A stretch of 64,000 bases of DNA from Neoscytalidium dimidiatum (GCA_037367355.1 CM074702.1:1736001-1800000); one strand, 5' to 3'; positions 1 to 11,470 are shown, counted from the first letter of the stretch. Numbers and translations are program-made. The notes: generated from the sequence alone by a model not told the origin.

Positions 1-371
1 CTCGCCGTCAGTTTGCAGCCCGTCTTGCCGAGCGCAAGCGACAACAAGAGCAGCAGCAGCAGTTTGAACAGCATCAGCAACAGGGTGGTGCGGAAGGTGC
101 TCCTGGTGCCACCGGTGACTGGACGGAGCGTTATAATGATCCGGGACGTTTCAGCAACCTGTTCGTGGGCGGAGGGATTAGCGACGAGGAGAGCACTGAT
201 GACGACGACGATGGTGAGGAGCTGGTCATGAAGGATAGCTTTTCGAGAAGGAGTGCAGGGAGTGGTGGTGGCAGTGTTAGCGGGGGAAGTGCGAGCGGAA
301 GCGTAAGTGGTGATGAGGCTGATGAGAGCGGTGCTACAACGAGAGTAGAAACTGAAGATAGAAAAACATAG
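1..371 (+). CDS. C-terminal end of an unrecognised protein (5' end outside window)
   Basis: An open frame runs from the window edge (first full codon at base 3) to a TAG at 369-371, giving about 122 residues. It starts with a basic, Gln-rich stretch (RRQFAARLAERKRQQEQQQQ), continues through a short ordered-looking segment (DWTERYNDPGRFSNLFVGGG) and ends in an acidic run (DEESTDDDDDGEE) and a Gly/Ser repeat tail. This looks like the disordered, coiled-coil-prone cytosolic or nuclear tail of a larger protein. I do not recognise the family. Downstream DNA becomes AT-rich at once, consistent with a 3' UTR. Confidence 0.6.
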   Translation, partial: RRQFAARLAERKRQQEQQQQFEQHQQQGGAEGAPGATGDWTERYNDPGRFSNLFVGGGISDEESTDDDDDGEELVMKDSFSRRSAGSGGGSVSGGSASGSVSGDEADESGATTRVETEDRKT

Positions 372-502
372 GCCGATTAAAGAGATAAGCTTAGTATTTA
401 AAGAATCGAATATATAAAAATAATAGAACTTACTTAACTGTAATATTATCAATCATATAAATATATATATATACAATTTCTATTCAAGAAGATAGTTATT
501 GT

Positions 503-633
503 GAGGGCCGTACGGTAGACAAGGAGTCGACAGAGGGACGAAAGGGCTCAGGTTGGTAAACAGACGATTCGATAGAGGAGAAGGTTTCAGAGGAGCCCGC
601 CCAATTGAGGTTTTACCACCAGGCACGGCCCTC
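503..633. repeat. 9-bp inverted repeat around a GC-richer island
   Basis: GAGGGCCGT at 503-511 is matched by its exact reverse complement ACGGCCCTC at 625-633. The DNA between them is GC-richer than both flanks. A relic of a small inverted-repeat or LTR element is possible, but no target-site duplication was found and chance is not excluded. Confidence 0.25.
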
Positions 634-685
634 CAAGGCCTCACCGGCGGAACGCCAGTGGCCCGCCCAGTCCGACAGTCTGTGG

Positions 686-701
686 TCTATCTATCTATCT
701 A
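686..701. repeat. (TCTA)4 microsatellite
   Basis: Four perfect tandem copies of TCTA in non-coding DNA. Confidence 0.8.
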
Positions 702-1072
702 AAGACCAGCTTTTGACACTTTCCACATTTGGGGTCTTAAAGTCCATATGTTATAGGGTACGTAATACCTAAAATTGACTTAAGATTCGGATTCTATTAG
801 ATTAAATCTAGACAAAACCGTCTATAATACTTATAGGCTCTAAACGGATATGAAATATAATTAGTTGACGATATCCTTTTAATGCGATAACTCGATAGTG
901 CGAGTGGCTACGGAGCTAAGATACGAGGATCTAGCTAGGGGAGTTGAGAGATTTCGAATAGTACCGGTCCTGTCGCGATTTCTAAGTTAATTGATTAAAT
1001 CGATCCACATATAGTACCATTTAAAATTCATTAAGCCCGTACTCTTAGTCCGTTGGCTAACTATGTTACCTT

Positions 1073-1964
1073 TCACCGTGACGCTAAGAATTCAAACCCA
1101 TGAGGAACTCCTTGGAATACGTGGACTTTAGTATCTATACTCGCTTCTGCTAAGCGAGCACCGTATCGCGTAGCCTCATCACGAGAAATATCCAACGTTC
1201 CGATATCAATATAAGTTGGCTGAAGACAGTTTGACATCCTCTACACGGGCGGAGGCTGCAGTTAGTGGAACATCGTCTGTACCCACCTTTTCTCCAAGGT
1301 AAGCAGTGCATCCGGTTATGTAGTCATCTGCCCTCCAGAAAGCAAACGGCTCAATAGCTGGATTTGGTCTAGTATTGCGGCCGTCAGGCATTGGAGTGAG
1401 GAGAATCTACTTTGCCAGTCTCGGCGAGAGGCTTCGCTCCCGAGCAAGCAAGGCGACAGCCGCAGAAAGTCCTCCTCCGGCGCTTTCGCCCATAACAGGA
1501 ATTCGTGCTGGATCAATACTCAACTTGGCTGCATGTTGTTATAGCCATAGGACTACCGCGTAGCAGTCCTCTAAGGAAGTCGGATAAGTTTGTTCTGGTG
1601 CAACCCGGTAGCCAGCGTAGAAGACTGGGACGCGTGTTTCCGACGCGAAACTACCGAGCTAATTTCGAAACGTAGACAGGGCTCCCGATATGAGATCCCC
1701 GCCGTGGCCGGGCTTCGGATGAGTTGGCGAGTTCCTCTTACGGAAGAGTAGAATAGGGATGCGCTCTCCGTCATGCGACACGGCGGAATACTCAACTTCG
1801 TCCACGTCATCATGCGGCGGTCCCACAACGAAGTTTAGGGGTTTGCGAACCTGTGGGCGCCTGCCAGCAATATCATAGCCTACCGTAGGCTGTCCGAGTG
1901 AACTCCAATAGTCGGCCGTCTCCTTGATGGCTGCCGCCACTTCTGGATCATACGAGAGAGGCAC
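1073..1964 (-). pseudogene. Broken alpha/beta-hydrolase (Abhydrolase_3, HSL-type lipase/esterase)
   Basis: Read on the minus strand the pieces of a hormone-sensitive-lipase-like esterase lie in order but in different frames. The N-terminus PLSYDPEVAAAIKETADYW is followed by GPPHDDVDEVEYSAVSHDGE, the oxyanion region GHGGDLISG, VPVFYAGYRVAPEQTYP, the nucleophile elbow GESAGGG with its Ser, then the Asp region IDIGTLDISRDEA and the His region VFQGVPHGFE. The match is clear but the gene is dead. The start codon is GTG where the family has ATG, the third Gly of the HGGG oxyanion motif is Asp (one G-to-A change), stops follow STFRN and ARLAK, and at least two frame changes are needed. The living ancestor would have been an intracellular esterase of about 320 residues. 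Confidence 0.85.
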
Positions 1965-4128
1965 CTAATTACACAAGTTCAACTGCTGCGAACTTAGCGA
2001 TAGATCATCCTTACGGAAGGGTTGACCAGATAAGTATATAAGTAGGGAAACACCCACAGGATGTAATTCTTCCGAAATAGCCCGAGCTGACCGCGACGAG
2101 ATCACTCGATTTTAGAATTTTGAAGTAAGCGGTCGTGGTGCAGGCGAATTGGCTATAGTGGATCGGGCCTGATTATATCTCTTCGAATCCTACATTCGGT
2201 TTTCGGGCACTAGTTGAGAGCATCTACACTGTTATAAAGCTCGGGAAACGTTGCGGATACCGGGTATTCATATCGCCGATGTTAAGGTCCCATGGGAATC
2301 CAATGATGTTCCGCGCGCTGCACCGCGTCTAAATTCCCGCCACAAGCTGAGTTCGCTCCGCCGAAGTTATCGCCCGGGTCTGCAGCATGTTGCGACTGCT
2401 ACGTGTGGACGTCACGAGGGCATAGAGTATAAGGTTCCAGTAAAGTAATCTAGCACGGGCAAGGCGAGAGGGAGTTCGGGTGACAGAAGGTTGTCCTTTT
2501 CAGACCGTCGGGGAGGACTGTCATAGAAAGAGTGATAGGTAATTGACGCTTTAAATTTCTCTATTAGGCTTAGCGCAGCTGTACAAAAGAGTAGAGGTCA
2601 GAAGGAACGAAAGAGAAGATAAAAGGGCGGAACAGAAGCTGATATGTTCTTCTCAGAGTGGGGGAGATAGGAAGTAGTAGCAGGCGAAGGTGGAGAAAGT
2701 AAAGGCGTAGGAAGTTGCTGAACGAATGCAGGGTCGCCGGTGAGTAAATTTCAGCGATGGACGCGGAGGTGGAGACGTAGAATCGCACTGTTGGTTCAAC
2801 CGTACTCGCTGGCCAGAGTATCTGTCGCGCTGAAGTCTCAAGCATCTGACCGCGGCGGCTCAACTGCCGGGCCGGAACGACCGGAAACTGCGGCAAGCGG
2901 TGACGCTGGATATCTTCCGATTGAGCGAAGCGTGGCGGACGTTGGAAGGGAGAGGGTTTGATGTTAGATGGCATTTATAAGCGCCCAGCACTTCACCAGA
3001 ATAGGCAAGGGCCCTAAACTCGTAGGGGATTTCCCGCCAACGATCTTGCGACGGCCTGAACCTTGATATGAGGTCAATCTTGGCTCTAAGTAATCCCGAA
3101 AGGCCCCAGGCAGTCGCGGGTAGAATTGATCCGTCGCCGATGCAAGGTGAGGCGACTGTGGCCGCGGTTGGTGGTTGACTTACGTCCTCAAGTCAAATGA
3201 CCGCGAAGGCAAAACGACCACAATGTGATCAGCACCTCGTGGGGAGCGGGCGAAGTGCATCAAGAGTCATCGCAGAGAATTCGGCAAGTTTACGCCTCTG
3301 GTTGAGTTGTTACGGACGTCTCGCTGTTTGGGCACATAGTGAGTGGAGGCACCTGCAACCGAGCCAATATGCCAATCAGCAACAACGCGTGACAGCCGGG
3401 TCAGTGCAATAAGAGGACCATTACTTCACTGGAAGTGAAGCGTATCTGCCGAATGGGGTGAATATGCTGCAAGTAGACTCAAAGGTTGGTCTTTCATTAC
3501 GTAGGCCAGTGACCTGACCGTACAGTCTTCAAGCCGGAGTACTCTAAGCCGAGCGCCCGTTTTCAAGACAGATACTGGATGCAATACGCCTCCGAAATAC
3601 ATTCCGAGCTATCGGTATGCCTGTATCTATTGAACATAGGTACTTAGCGACGTTATATCATCGGGAGATTTACTATACCATTCGATCTTTGACTATGTAC
3701 AGCCTAGAGGTTCTTGAGTTAATGTAATGTGACTCCTCTATAGATGAATTCGACATACCTGATATTATAGACAGCACGCACGCTGTATAATTTTACTGAT
3801 GGTTGCAATCGCCCTATCATTCGCTACTAGTGATAGAGACTTAGGATCTGAGATGTACTTTAATATCAAGACAGGCTCGACCAGAACGAGGGTACTCGCA
3901 GAGGCCCAGCCATACAGCCGTTGGCTCCGCGTATTTTTCAGTCCTCAACTCAGAGCATTGAGAACCTTTGATTGACCGAAAAATTATGTCTGCACCACCA
4001 AAACCCACCTCTTTTACTGACGCTTGGTTGAGAAACCCAAGAATCGTAGCCCTATTGTATACTGTAATCACCCTAACGCCTCGCTATGTATTAGACCGCA
4101 TGACCCAAAGTCCGTCACGTTGCAGTAC
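1965..4128. other. Gene-poor intergenic DNA
   Basis: About 2.2 kb upstream of the hydrolase pseudogene and downstream of SSU72. Short open frames occur on both strands but none shows a family motif, signal peptide or convincing splice structure. The section just beyond 4128 should carry the SSU72 3' UTR (minus strand). Decayed coding DNA is possible but cannot be named. Confidence 0.5.
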
Positions 4129-5221
4129 CTAGAACCACGCCAAGGTCCACAGGGCAGGCAGGTGCGGCCATTTTTCCTGCCAGCTACCCAGAATATCAGG
4201 CACGCGCTCGTCAAAGCCAATCCTCGCACTTCCCTGACCCTTGTCCCAGCCCTGAGGACCCTTCAGCGCTCTTTCCTCCTTCGCAGCTTCGTTAAGCCTC
4301 GTGGCCAAATCCAGAATTGCCTTGCCGCCGACCAGGGCCTCCTCATGGTTATCCTTGATGTCGACATTGAAAACATGGACCGGCCGGTTCAGTGGGCTTC
4401 CTCTGTTGAGCAGGTCGTCCACGACGGCATCCCAGCATCGCTCCTCGCAGGTGATGACCACATCGACGACGCCACCCTCCACTCCAGCCGCTCCCTTGTC
4501 CTCCGTGTGATTCACACGCGGGACACCGACGCGCCAGTCTTGCCAGCGCTCAGGATAGCGCTTTGTGTTTCGGTTGCGATCCAGCATGTTGAGGATGCCG
4601 TTGGCGCGGTATAGGCGCGCGTCTTTGGACTCGAGCTCGCGATACATGGCGTCGTACGTTGTGTTGTTGAAGGCATAGACATTGGGCTGGGATATACTGG
4701 GACCCGGGAGGCGGACCAGAGAGCCGGTGCCAAAAGAGATGACGGGATACTGGGCAGCAGAGAGCTGCAGATGGGCTTCCATGGATCTGGAAGACACGGG
4801 GTTAGTCGTCAGCGCTGAAGACGGGTGGGCAGCGGGCAGCGGTTTGCGAAAGACACTAGGAATAGCAGGAGGCGAGAGCACAGGCGGCGGCGATAGCGGA
4901 TGCACAGATGTGAATTGATGAAGTGGTATATATACAAGAGACGAGTATTTCATGTTTGTGGCAAGCGGTTACAGAATCACAGACAGAATGCGGCGCGCCT
5001 CCTCCCCAGCAGCTGCGAAAGACATACCTGTTGTTATTGCTAGCGCACACGGTACAGAACTTGAGCTTGAAGTTATTGTCTGAGTCGCTCTTGGGAGCGG
5101 GCTGAGGTGTGGACACGGCATTCGTGTCGACGTTCACGGTGGAAGAGTCTGGCGACTCGTCCGGGGGAGGTGGTGGGGGAGCAGGCGCAGCCTTGCCGCG
5201 TAATCTGGGGTCGGCAGACAT
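4129..5221 (-). CDS. SSU72: RNA polymerase II CTD phosphatase Ssu72
   Basis: Two exons, 5221-5028 and 4786-4129, join into a 283-residue protein. Ssu72 removes phosphate from Ser5/Ser7 of the RNA polymerase II C-terminal repeat and works in the nucleus with the cleavage and polyadenylation factor. The catalytic P-loop CASNNNR (CX5R, Cys about residue 59) is completed exactly across the intron: donor GTATGT at 5027, acceptor CAG ending at 4787, giving NNNRSMEAH. Further family segments are [37 protein letters not shown] and [14 protein letters not shown]. The first 45 or so residues are a Pro/Ser-rich extension with a polyproline run, common in filamentous fungi. The 241-nt intron is long for this window. 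The gene is divergent from the SH3 gene across a 1.5 kb GC-rich promoter. Confidence 0.95.
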
Positions 5222-6710
5222 GGCGCAGGGGGGACGAGAAGCTGGTTGCGACGTGTCAGCAAGAACAAGAAAGGGCGATGGAATAACGGCGGGGCTCGGT
5301 GCAGAGGCAATCAGAAAATTTGCGTATACGGTAAAAGTGTCTCCTCACGGGGATAGGACAGCTCCAATAAAATGGTATCATCACGGAAGGGTGGTAGGGG
5401 CGATGCAGAGAGTCGGGCAGGAGCAACGTACCTGGGCAGGGCGGTTGACGCGTGTGGGATGGCGACGCGTAGACGGTGGTGGGCGGTTGAGGTGCAGCGG
5501 CGGGAGCTCGCTAGCTTGGGGTCACGTGGGCGCAAAGTAGGACTCGGAGGCACAGAGGGCTACCTGGTGGGCAGGCTAAGCGTGGGCAGCTCGGCTGGGG
5601 ACGGGTGGGTGCAGGCAGAAAAGAGAGGCCGAGCGAGGGCGCTTGGCTGAGGGCGGGCTGCGCGTTCGCGCGCGGGAGAGCTTTGGTTGGGCCAATCAGT
5701 GGCGGGCGGGCGGGCGTTGCATCATCGCGGGCGCTGCAGACGGCGCCGCTCTCTTGGCTGACAAAAGGGCGGGGAGGGTGTCGCGCGCACCCGCAGCGGC
5801 AGACGGCGCAGGCGTGCCTGTGCTTGGGGCGAGGCGGCGCGGGCGGCGGGCGGCAGGCGTGGAGCGAGGGCGAGGGCGGGCGCTGGGCTGGCCGGAGACG
5901 GCGAGCAGCGGGCGCTGGCGTGGGCGCTTTTTCGCCTCTTGCGGTGGTTGTTGCCGTGGTGTGCGGCGGCGGTGATGCTGCGAGGCTCCTGATCAGCAGC
6001 AGCTCAGCATTCTGAAACGGCCGATCTATTATTAGCCCCCGGACAACACAAGCCCGCTGCGTCTCGAAGTCACGGGGCGTCTTGGCCGCATCGCATGCCC
6101 TCTGCGCTCCTCTCACCAGCACCACCGCTCGAGACCCGGCCTCGTCCAGCCTGCCCAGCTTAGCCCCCCCCTCCGAGCCTCGCTTCGTCGACAAGCCCGC
6201 GCGGCTGCCACTGCTAGCGCCCGGCTGGAGCGACCCTTGGCCGCGCCTCCGCTCAGGCCTGCCTGCTGCCCACAAATCAACACCACCACTACCACTACCA
6301 CCACCACCACAACAGCCGCCCTCCACCCAGAGCACCCGCCCTGTGCCCGCCGAGGCCCCGGCCAACCGCCCACCCCAGCTCCATTGGTCTCGTCTGCCAG
6401 CCTGCGCGACGCCCACGCCTTCCAGAAGCCCCCGCGCCCCGCGCCCCTCGCGCCATTCGCCCATCCCAACCCTAGCCCTGCGCGCGCCGCTCCAACAACA
6501 CGCGCCGCCGCATCCCTGTCCTCGACCATCTGCCAGCGCATCCGAGCAGTCCTGTACCGGCCGCCTTGATCTCTGCCCGCGCCCTTCGACACCTACACAC
6601 CGTCGCCTGTGCCGGGGAGACGAGTCGCAGCGCCGCCCGGACTTTCGCATTCCCACGCTGCGCACGCGCGCCATTGCTCCGCTGACGAGGCGCGCACCAC
6701 CGGCGCCACC
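5222..6710. promoter_or_regulatory. Shared GC-rich promoter region between SSU72 and the SH3 gene
   Basis: About 1.5 kb of GC-rich DNA separates two divergent starts (5221 minus, 6711 plus). It includes CT-rich tracts and an ACC/CAC triplet run near 6280-6312. Long open frames on both strands here come from GC-rich composition and show no domain, so I treat the stretch as bidirectional promoter and 5' UTR. Confidence 0.6.
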
Positions 6711-8243
6711 ATGGCTGCGGTTGTCTCCCCTCAAGCGTCCAAGGAGTCGGCTGCGCAGGAACTGTCTCCTCAGTCTCCGCAGACGTCGCAGTCTTCCAAT
6801 TCGCTGCCTCCATTGATCACCTCGCCGCCCTCAAAGCCGCCCAATGCTTCCAGCTCGCGGCCCACATCATACGCCCGAAACCGTCTATCCACTATATCGC
6901 AGGCTTCGGCAGCCCATCGCTCACGCCCCCAGTCTACCGCGTATCCCGTCTTCCATTCGAGTCTTAACTACACCCTCGTCCGCGACTTCGCATATCCGCC
7001 GTACAGCCCCCTGTTCTACGGCCCGCTGCCCGAGCAGCGCTCGGAGACCTCAACCCCCGTGAGCGAGTCATACAGCAGGCGCGTGTCGGATCCGCCGCTC
7101 TCGTGGGATGGGACACGCGGCGGCTGGTCAACGACATCCTGGGAGCCCAGAGGCGAGCAGTTGCCCTCAACAAGCTTTGGTGACGGACCACCGTGGAGCG
7201 AGGACGAAGATCTGCACAGTCCGGTAGTTACGAGTGCTCGCCACAGGAAGCACAAGTCCAACGTCGTTGGGTTTGATAGCGACAGAGGCCGCAGTCATGA
7301 GCGGGCAGGTGGCCCACGGAGAGGCTCTTACCACTCAACCAACGGTGATGGAAACCAGAACTTCTACATCAGCGACTTCGACGAGGCGGCAAATGGCCCA
7401 GGCGGCGAATACATCACCTATCCGGCTGGCGATGATGGTAGCCACATGGGTGGGCTCTCGGTTCCATCATCAGTACATGGCCGCGGTCACCTACCACGTC
7501 GGAGTTACATGGACCAGGATGGATTGGTTTACGCATCTGAGGACGACATGTCAGAGACGTCGTCCCAGGGGGGCTATGCTGACGAGAGCCGGTACTCGCG
7601 GGATTACCAGTTTACCATAGCCTCCCCGGACGAAGAAATGCACGGCAAGGCTGTTGCACTTTTTGACTTTGAACGCGAAAACGACAACGAACTACCGCTC
7701 ACGGAAGGGCAGATCATTTTGGTCAGTTACCGGCACGGACAGGGTTGGCTTGTTGCGCAGGATCCGCGCACTGGAGAGTCTGGTCTTGTGCCGGAGGAAT
7801 ACGTGCGGCTTTTGCGGGATATCGAGGGCGGGTGGAGCGGATTGATGAACGGGACGCAGTTTAGCGAAGATTCAAGCAACGCCATACCTGAAGTTAGCGA
7901 AACCGACGCTAACAACGCCAACCTCACGAATCCTGGCGGTGAGGCCCTCACTCCGACCCATAATCAACACCACCGCCGTGATGCTAGCGGTCAGAGTGGA
8001 AGCTCTGAGTACTACACACCGGTCGTGAGCACTTTTTCTACCAGCTCCAAGGATTTGGAAAAATATCCGCAACACCTCCTGGGCAGCCAGGCAAGTACGC
8101 CAGTAGGGGATGGAGGGTTTCCACGGAGGGGAAGTAAGGCTTCGAATCAACCAACCAGCCCGAAGAAGGAAGATCCAGAAGAAAAAGAAGGCAACAAGGA
8201 GAAGCGCGAGCGTGAGGAAGGCCAGGCTGCACGAAGCAACTAA
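6711..8243 (+). CDS. SH3-domain protein, Nbp2/Skb5-like
   Basis: Single exon, 510 residues from an ATG in good context (CCACCATGG at 6711); an upstream in-frame extension to 6609 lacks ATG support and is promoter-like. The only folded domain is one SH3 at about residues 312-372: AVALFDFERENDNELPL, ILVSYRHGQGWLVAQD and SGLVPEEYVRLL, carrying the ALYDF-like, acidic RT-loop, Trp and Pro-Tyr elements of a working ligand pocket. The run ENDNEL...EGQ...HGQGWLVAQDP is typical of the fungal Nbp2/Skb5 family, adaptors that link PAK kinases or type 2C phosphatases to MAP-kinase pathways. The rest is Ser/Pro-rich and disordered, ending in a Lys/Glu-rich tail. It is longer than the yeast proteins, so the orthology is inferred from the SH3 alone. 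Confidence 0.85.
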   Translation: MAAVVSPQASKESAAQELSPQSPQTSQSSNSLPPLITSPPSKPPNASSSRPTSYARNRLSTISQASAAHRSRPQSTAYPVFHSSLNYTLVRDFAYPPYSPLFYGPLPEQRSETSTPVSESYSRRVSDPPLSWDGTRGGWSTTSWEPRGEQLPSTSFGDGPPWSEDEDLHSPVVTSARHRKHKSNVVGFDSDRGRSHERAGGPRRGSYHSTNGDGNQNFYISDFDEAANGPGGEYITYPAGDDGSHMGGLSVPSSVHGRGHLPRRSYMDQDGLVYASEDDMSETSSQGGYADESRYSRDYQFTIASPDEEMHGKAVALFDFERENDNELPLTEGQIILVSYRHGQGWLVAQDPRTGESGLVPEEYVRLLRDIEGGWSGLMNGTQFSEDSSNAIPEVSETDANNANLTNPGGEALTPTHNQHHRRDASGQSGSSEYYTPVVSTFSTSSKDLEKYPQHLLGSQASTPVGDGGFPRRGSKASNQPTSPKKEDPEEKEGNKEKREREEGQAARSN

Positions 8244-8428
8244 GGCGCTGGTTGATGACGTTGATACCCAAAGAAGGCAGTCGAGGCTGCCAGGCATTTT
8301 GGTCTTATTTCGAGTTGCATTAGCCGGAGTATTTGCTTTCGAGGTGTCGACCTGTCCTACAGCAAAGCTGTCGGTTGGTTAGTTTCTACTTTCTTCCCTC
8401 GCAATGTTGCCTTCTCCAACTTGTCTTG

Positions 8429-8434
8429 AATAAA
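8429..8434 (+). terminator. AATAAA polyadenylation signal
   Basis: A perfect AATAAA lies 186 bases after the stop of the SH3 gene, in a T-rich context, as expected for its 3' end. Confidence 0.5.
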
Positions 8435-9520
8435 ACTCTCGTTGTTTGGCTTTTTGCCCGCCATTATCGTCGTTATTTTGACTGGTGGGCTTACGTTCGA
8501 CGTTTTGTTTCTCCGAGCGGATTACCGTGCCCGTCGAAGTGGGCTCATTCGTTAATGATTTGCTAAAGTTTAAAGCAGCTGAAGCTGCAAAACGGCCAAT
8601 TGTAGTATAGTACTGATAAAAGAAAGGACAGAAGGACCGCTGATGCGGCTGGCGAGCTCTACACGGGCAGAAGGTGAAGAAATCAATTCCTTGGCGACGT
8701 TCTGGGAAGCCTTGCAGACATACTGATATGACTAGCTATATAGTGGATCCGTTTCTATGAGCCCGAATACGTGCTGAGACGCCATGGGCCATGACACCTT
8801 TATCCGGAGATTCCTCCCGTTGGAGATGTACCACGTGAGCGCTCCCAAAGGTGCACAGGTGTTTCCCAACAGCCCATTGGTGGAAGCCACCGCCTTCTAA
8901 AACATCGGTCCACAAGCGCCCAAGTTCATTTTACCTGACTTACAGGTACCCTGAGGGCGTCGGATATTGACCGACTTCCGGAGATGCAATCAGCTCGCAC
9001 ACTTATCAGTGTTGGGGGTCGAAAGATTGTATCGGACGCATTGACAAATACGAGGCTAGCCCTGGACTAGCAAACCTCATTCATAGCCATTTTCCTTTTT
9101 CGCGCATGGAAGACCTTCGCAATTGCGGTTGGATACAAGATGACGAGAGGACTGAAGGCTCGCGCATTTATATGCTTGAGCAAAGTGTATATCCCGGCAC
9201 GCCGAGTGCTCGAGGTGTGGGCCCTTTTTAGCCGGAGACCCGGCCCCATTCTGTCGCACAATTAAATTTCAGTGTTCACTCGCGACTTGCGTGATTGACC
9301 TGTCAGAGAGACCAGGGAGCAGAGTGCCTGCCAAAGAGCGTTAGTGCTATCAGCTGACGACCATGCGGTACGGAAAAGCTTTCCTTGTACTCTTGTTAGC
9401 GATAATCTAACCTTAACCTTAGACGGATACCCGGGAATCCCACGCTCCCCCGCATTCCCAGAGATACAACTAGTTGCATGGGCACACATCGAGGTGTAGC
9501 CTTTCCACATGTTTGTACCG

Positions 9521-9544
9521 TTATAACCCCACTTATAACCCCAC
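9521..9544. repeat. 12-bp perfect tandem duplication, TTATAACCCCAC x2
   Basis: Two adjacent exact copies of a 12-mer about 700 bases upstream of the arabinanase start. It could be a duplicated factor-binding site or simple slippage. Confidence 0.7.
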
Positions 9545-10233
9545 CCTTTACCTGCGTAGCACTTCCAATAGATGCCCTAACCTCTATTGGCCCTCAACTC
9601 ACACGCCCATTGGTCCATGCCTGCTGCTTGTATGAGTTCTCCTCTCAAGTAACATTTTGACATTGTGTCCTTGGCGTCAGCCAATATTGAAGGAGTGTTT
9701 CACGCCCACCGGGTGGGCTGTGAGCCTGTGGCTGGAGTGTTGAGTGGTCGCTAACACGACACAGCATGACCACTTCAACGGCCCGAGGCAACCGTCGGGT
9801 GCAACCACCCGCCAACCATGTCGTATGCTGCGAAATCCCTCCAATCGGCCGTTTTTCAGCGCTAGAAGCCTGCACAGTCGAACATGTTCCACCAAGTGCA
9901 TGGTGTTCCGGGCCTCCTGGCGGGGCTGCGAAACGGACATGACTCCAACCACGGGCCCATCCCGGTTTGGGATATCCTGCAAGCGACTCCGTTCCCACGT
10001 GTACTCACCATTCCAATACTGCCCTTCGGGGGAACTAAGTTGGAAGGGTGGGTTCCACTGTGGGTGCTCACCGCGCCAGCGCCACCGTCTGGCGTAAATG
10101 GCAAGTGTCACGACCTGCATGCTCTCCTGGCCGCGTGTTTTTGGGATGCTAGATCCATTGATATATTAGACACTGCTCAAGATTCTCATCCGAGATCCAA
10201 CCTTCACCTTGTGACAGCTCTGGAACATCATCC

Positions 10234-11470
10234 ATGTTGAGCCCGAAGATCCTCGCTACCGCACTCCTTCCCTTCCTCCCCTTCGTAGTGTACGGGTATG
10301 CCAACCCTGGCGCCTGTTCTGGAGTTTGCAACAATGCACACGACCCCTCCATAATCCGTCGTTCTGATGGCACTTACTTCCGCTTCTCGACCGGTACAAA
10401 GAGACAGCGCCCTTTCTCTCACGCTTCTTGATCTGACACTGCATAGGCGGAAAGATTGCTGTCCACACAGCACCTGCTATCACCGGGCCTTGGACTTACA
10501 AGGGCGCAGCTCTCCCTTCCGGGTCCAGCATTGACCTTGCTGGCAATGACGATCTCTGGGTACGTGAACTTCGAAGTGTCGAGTGTTCACGACTGAACGT
10601 TTGTGTGCAGGCACCAAGCGTCCACCAGATTGGAAGTCTCTACTACCTGTACTACTCGGTCAGCACATTTGGGTCGCAAAATTCGGCGATCGGACTTGCA
10701 CGCTCGTCGACCCTTGACGTGGGAAGCTGGACGGATGTAGGTAGTACGGGAATCCGATCTGATTCGTCTAAGGCATACAACGCAATTGGTAACAGCCCCG
10801 AACCCCTTGTGTCGGGAGTGGAGACTAATGTGGGTTCTAGATCCGGCGTTGATCGACGCGGGCGGCACCTACTATTTGACTTTCGGCAGTTTCTGGAAAG
10901 ATCTCTACCAGGTCCAGATGAAGGGCACTCCCACTGCAGTCGCGAGTGGCTCTTCTGCGTACCAGGTAGCTTACGACCCGGTCACGACGGCGGTGGAGGG
11001 TGCGTACATCTTCAAGTATGGAAGCTACTACTATCTATTCTATTCCAAGGGCAAGTGCTGCGGCTACGACAGCAGCAGGCCGGCGGCAGGGGAAGAATAC
11101 AAGATCCTGGTTTGCCGTTCATCGTCGGCCACCGGAGGTTTTGTCGACAAGAGTGGCACGGCTTGCACGAACGGTGGAGGCACTGTTGTTTTGGAATCGC
11201 ACGACTGGGTCTACGGTAAGCTCCTTCAGTCTTCAATCGCGCAAGTTAGCATACTGACAGCCCCATAGGCCCTGGCGGACAGGGTGTCTACGACGATCCT
11301 TCGAACGGGCCAGTTCTGTACTACCATTACGGTAAGCACTGGTTGTAAGCGTGTCCGTGACCGTCTCGGCTAACAGACGTGCAGTTGATACTAGAATTGG
11401 CTATGCTGATGGCCAGAAGCAGTTTGGCTGGAACAAGATCAGCTTCTCCAGCGGATGGCCTGTGGTTTAA
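10234..11470 (+). CDS. Endo-1,5-alpha-L-arabinanase, GH43
   Basis: Six exons (10234-10393, 10447-10559, 10611-10788, 10841-11215, 11269-11331, 11385-11470) with consistent phases encode 324 residues, a normal length. A signal peptide (hydrophobic [17 protein letters not shown]) sends it to the secretory pathway. It cuts internal alpha-1,5 bonds of arabinan in pectin side chains. The GH43 triad is visible: base Asp about 37 in HDPSI, pKa-modulating Asp about 151 in DPALIDAGG, and acid Glu about 203 in TAVEGAYIF. Other marks are the five-bladed propeller strands [15 protein letters not shown] and [13 protein letters not shown]. The DPALID codon is split by the third intron, supporting the model. 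There is no carbohydrate-binding module. All introns are 51-54 nt. Confidence 0.95.

Larger units (their letters stand above)
372..1072. other. AT-rich intergenic stretch, no gene seen
   Basis: About 700 bases between the 3' end of the first gene and the hydrolase pseudogene. The first 120 bases are strongly AT-rich (probable 3' UTR). It holds a 9-bp inverted repeat (503-511 and 625-633) and a TCTA microsatellite. I see no coding frame of substance. Confidence 0.6.
8244..10233. other. Intergenic stretch, 3' UTR then arabinanase promoter
   Basis: About 2 kb without a recognisable gene. The first 200 bases are 3' UTR of the SH3 gene. The last few hundred should hold the arabinanase promoter. 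Overlapping open frames at 9645-10240 on both strands have no motif I can name. Confidence 0.5.

Noticed and set aside
2570..2974. 134-residue minus-strand frame, Leu/Phe/Ser-rich
   Set aside because: No signal peptide, domain or splice support, and an opposing frame covers the same bases.
4024..4614. 196-residue plus-strand frame
   Set aside because: Antisense to SSU72 with no motif.
5511..6734. 407-residue open frame on the minus strand between SSU72 and the SH3 gene
   Set aside because: Arg/Gly/Cys-rich, no domain, opposite long frames in the same DNA; a product of GC-rich promoter composition.
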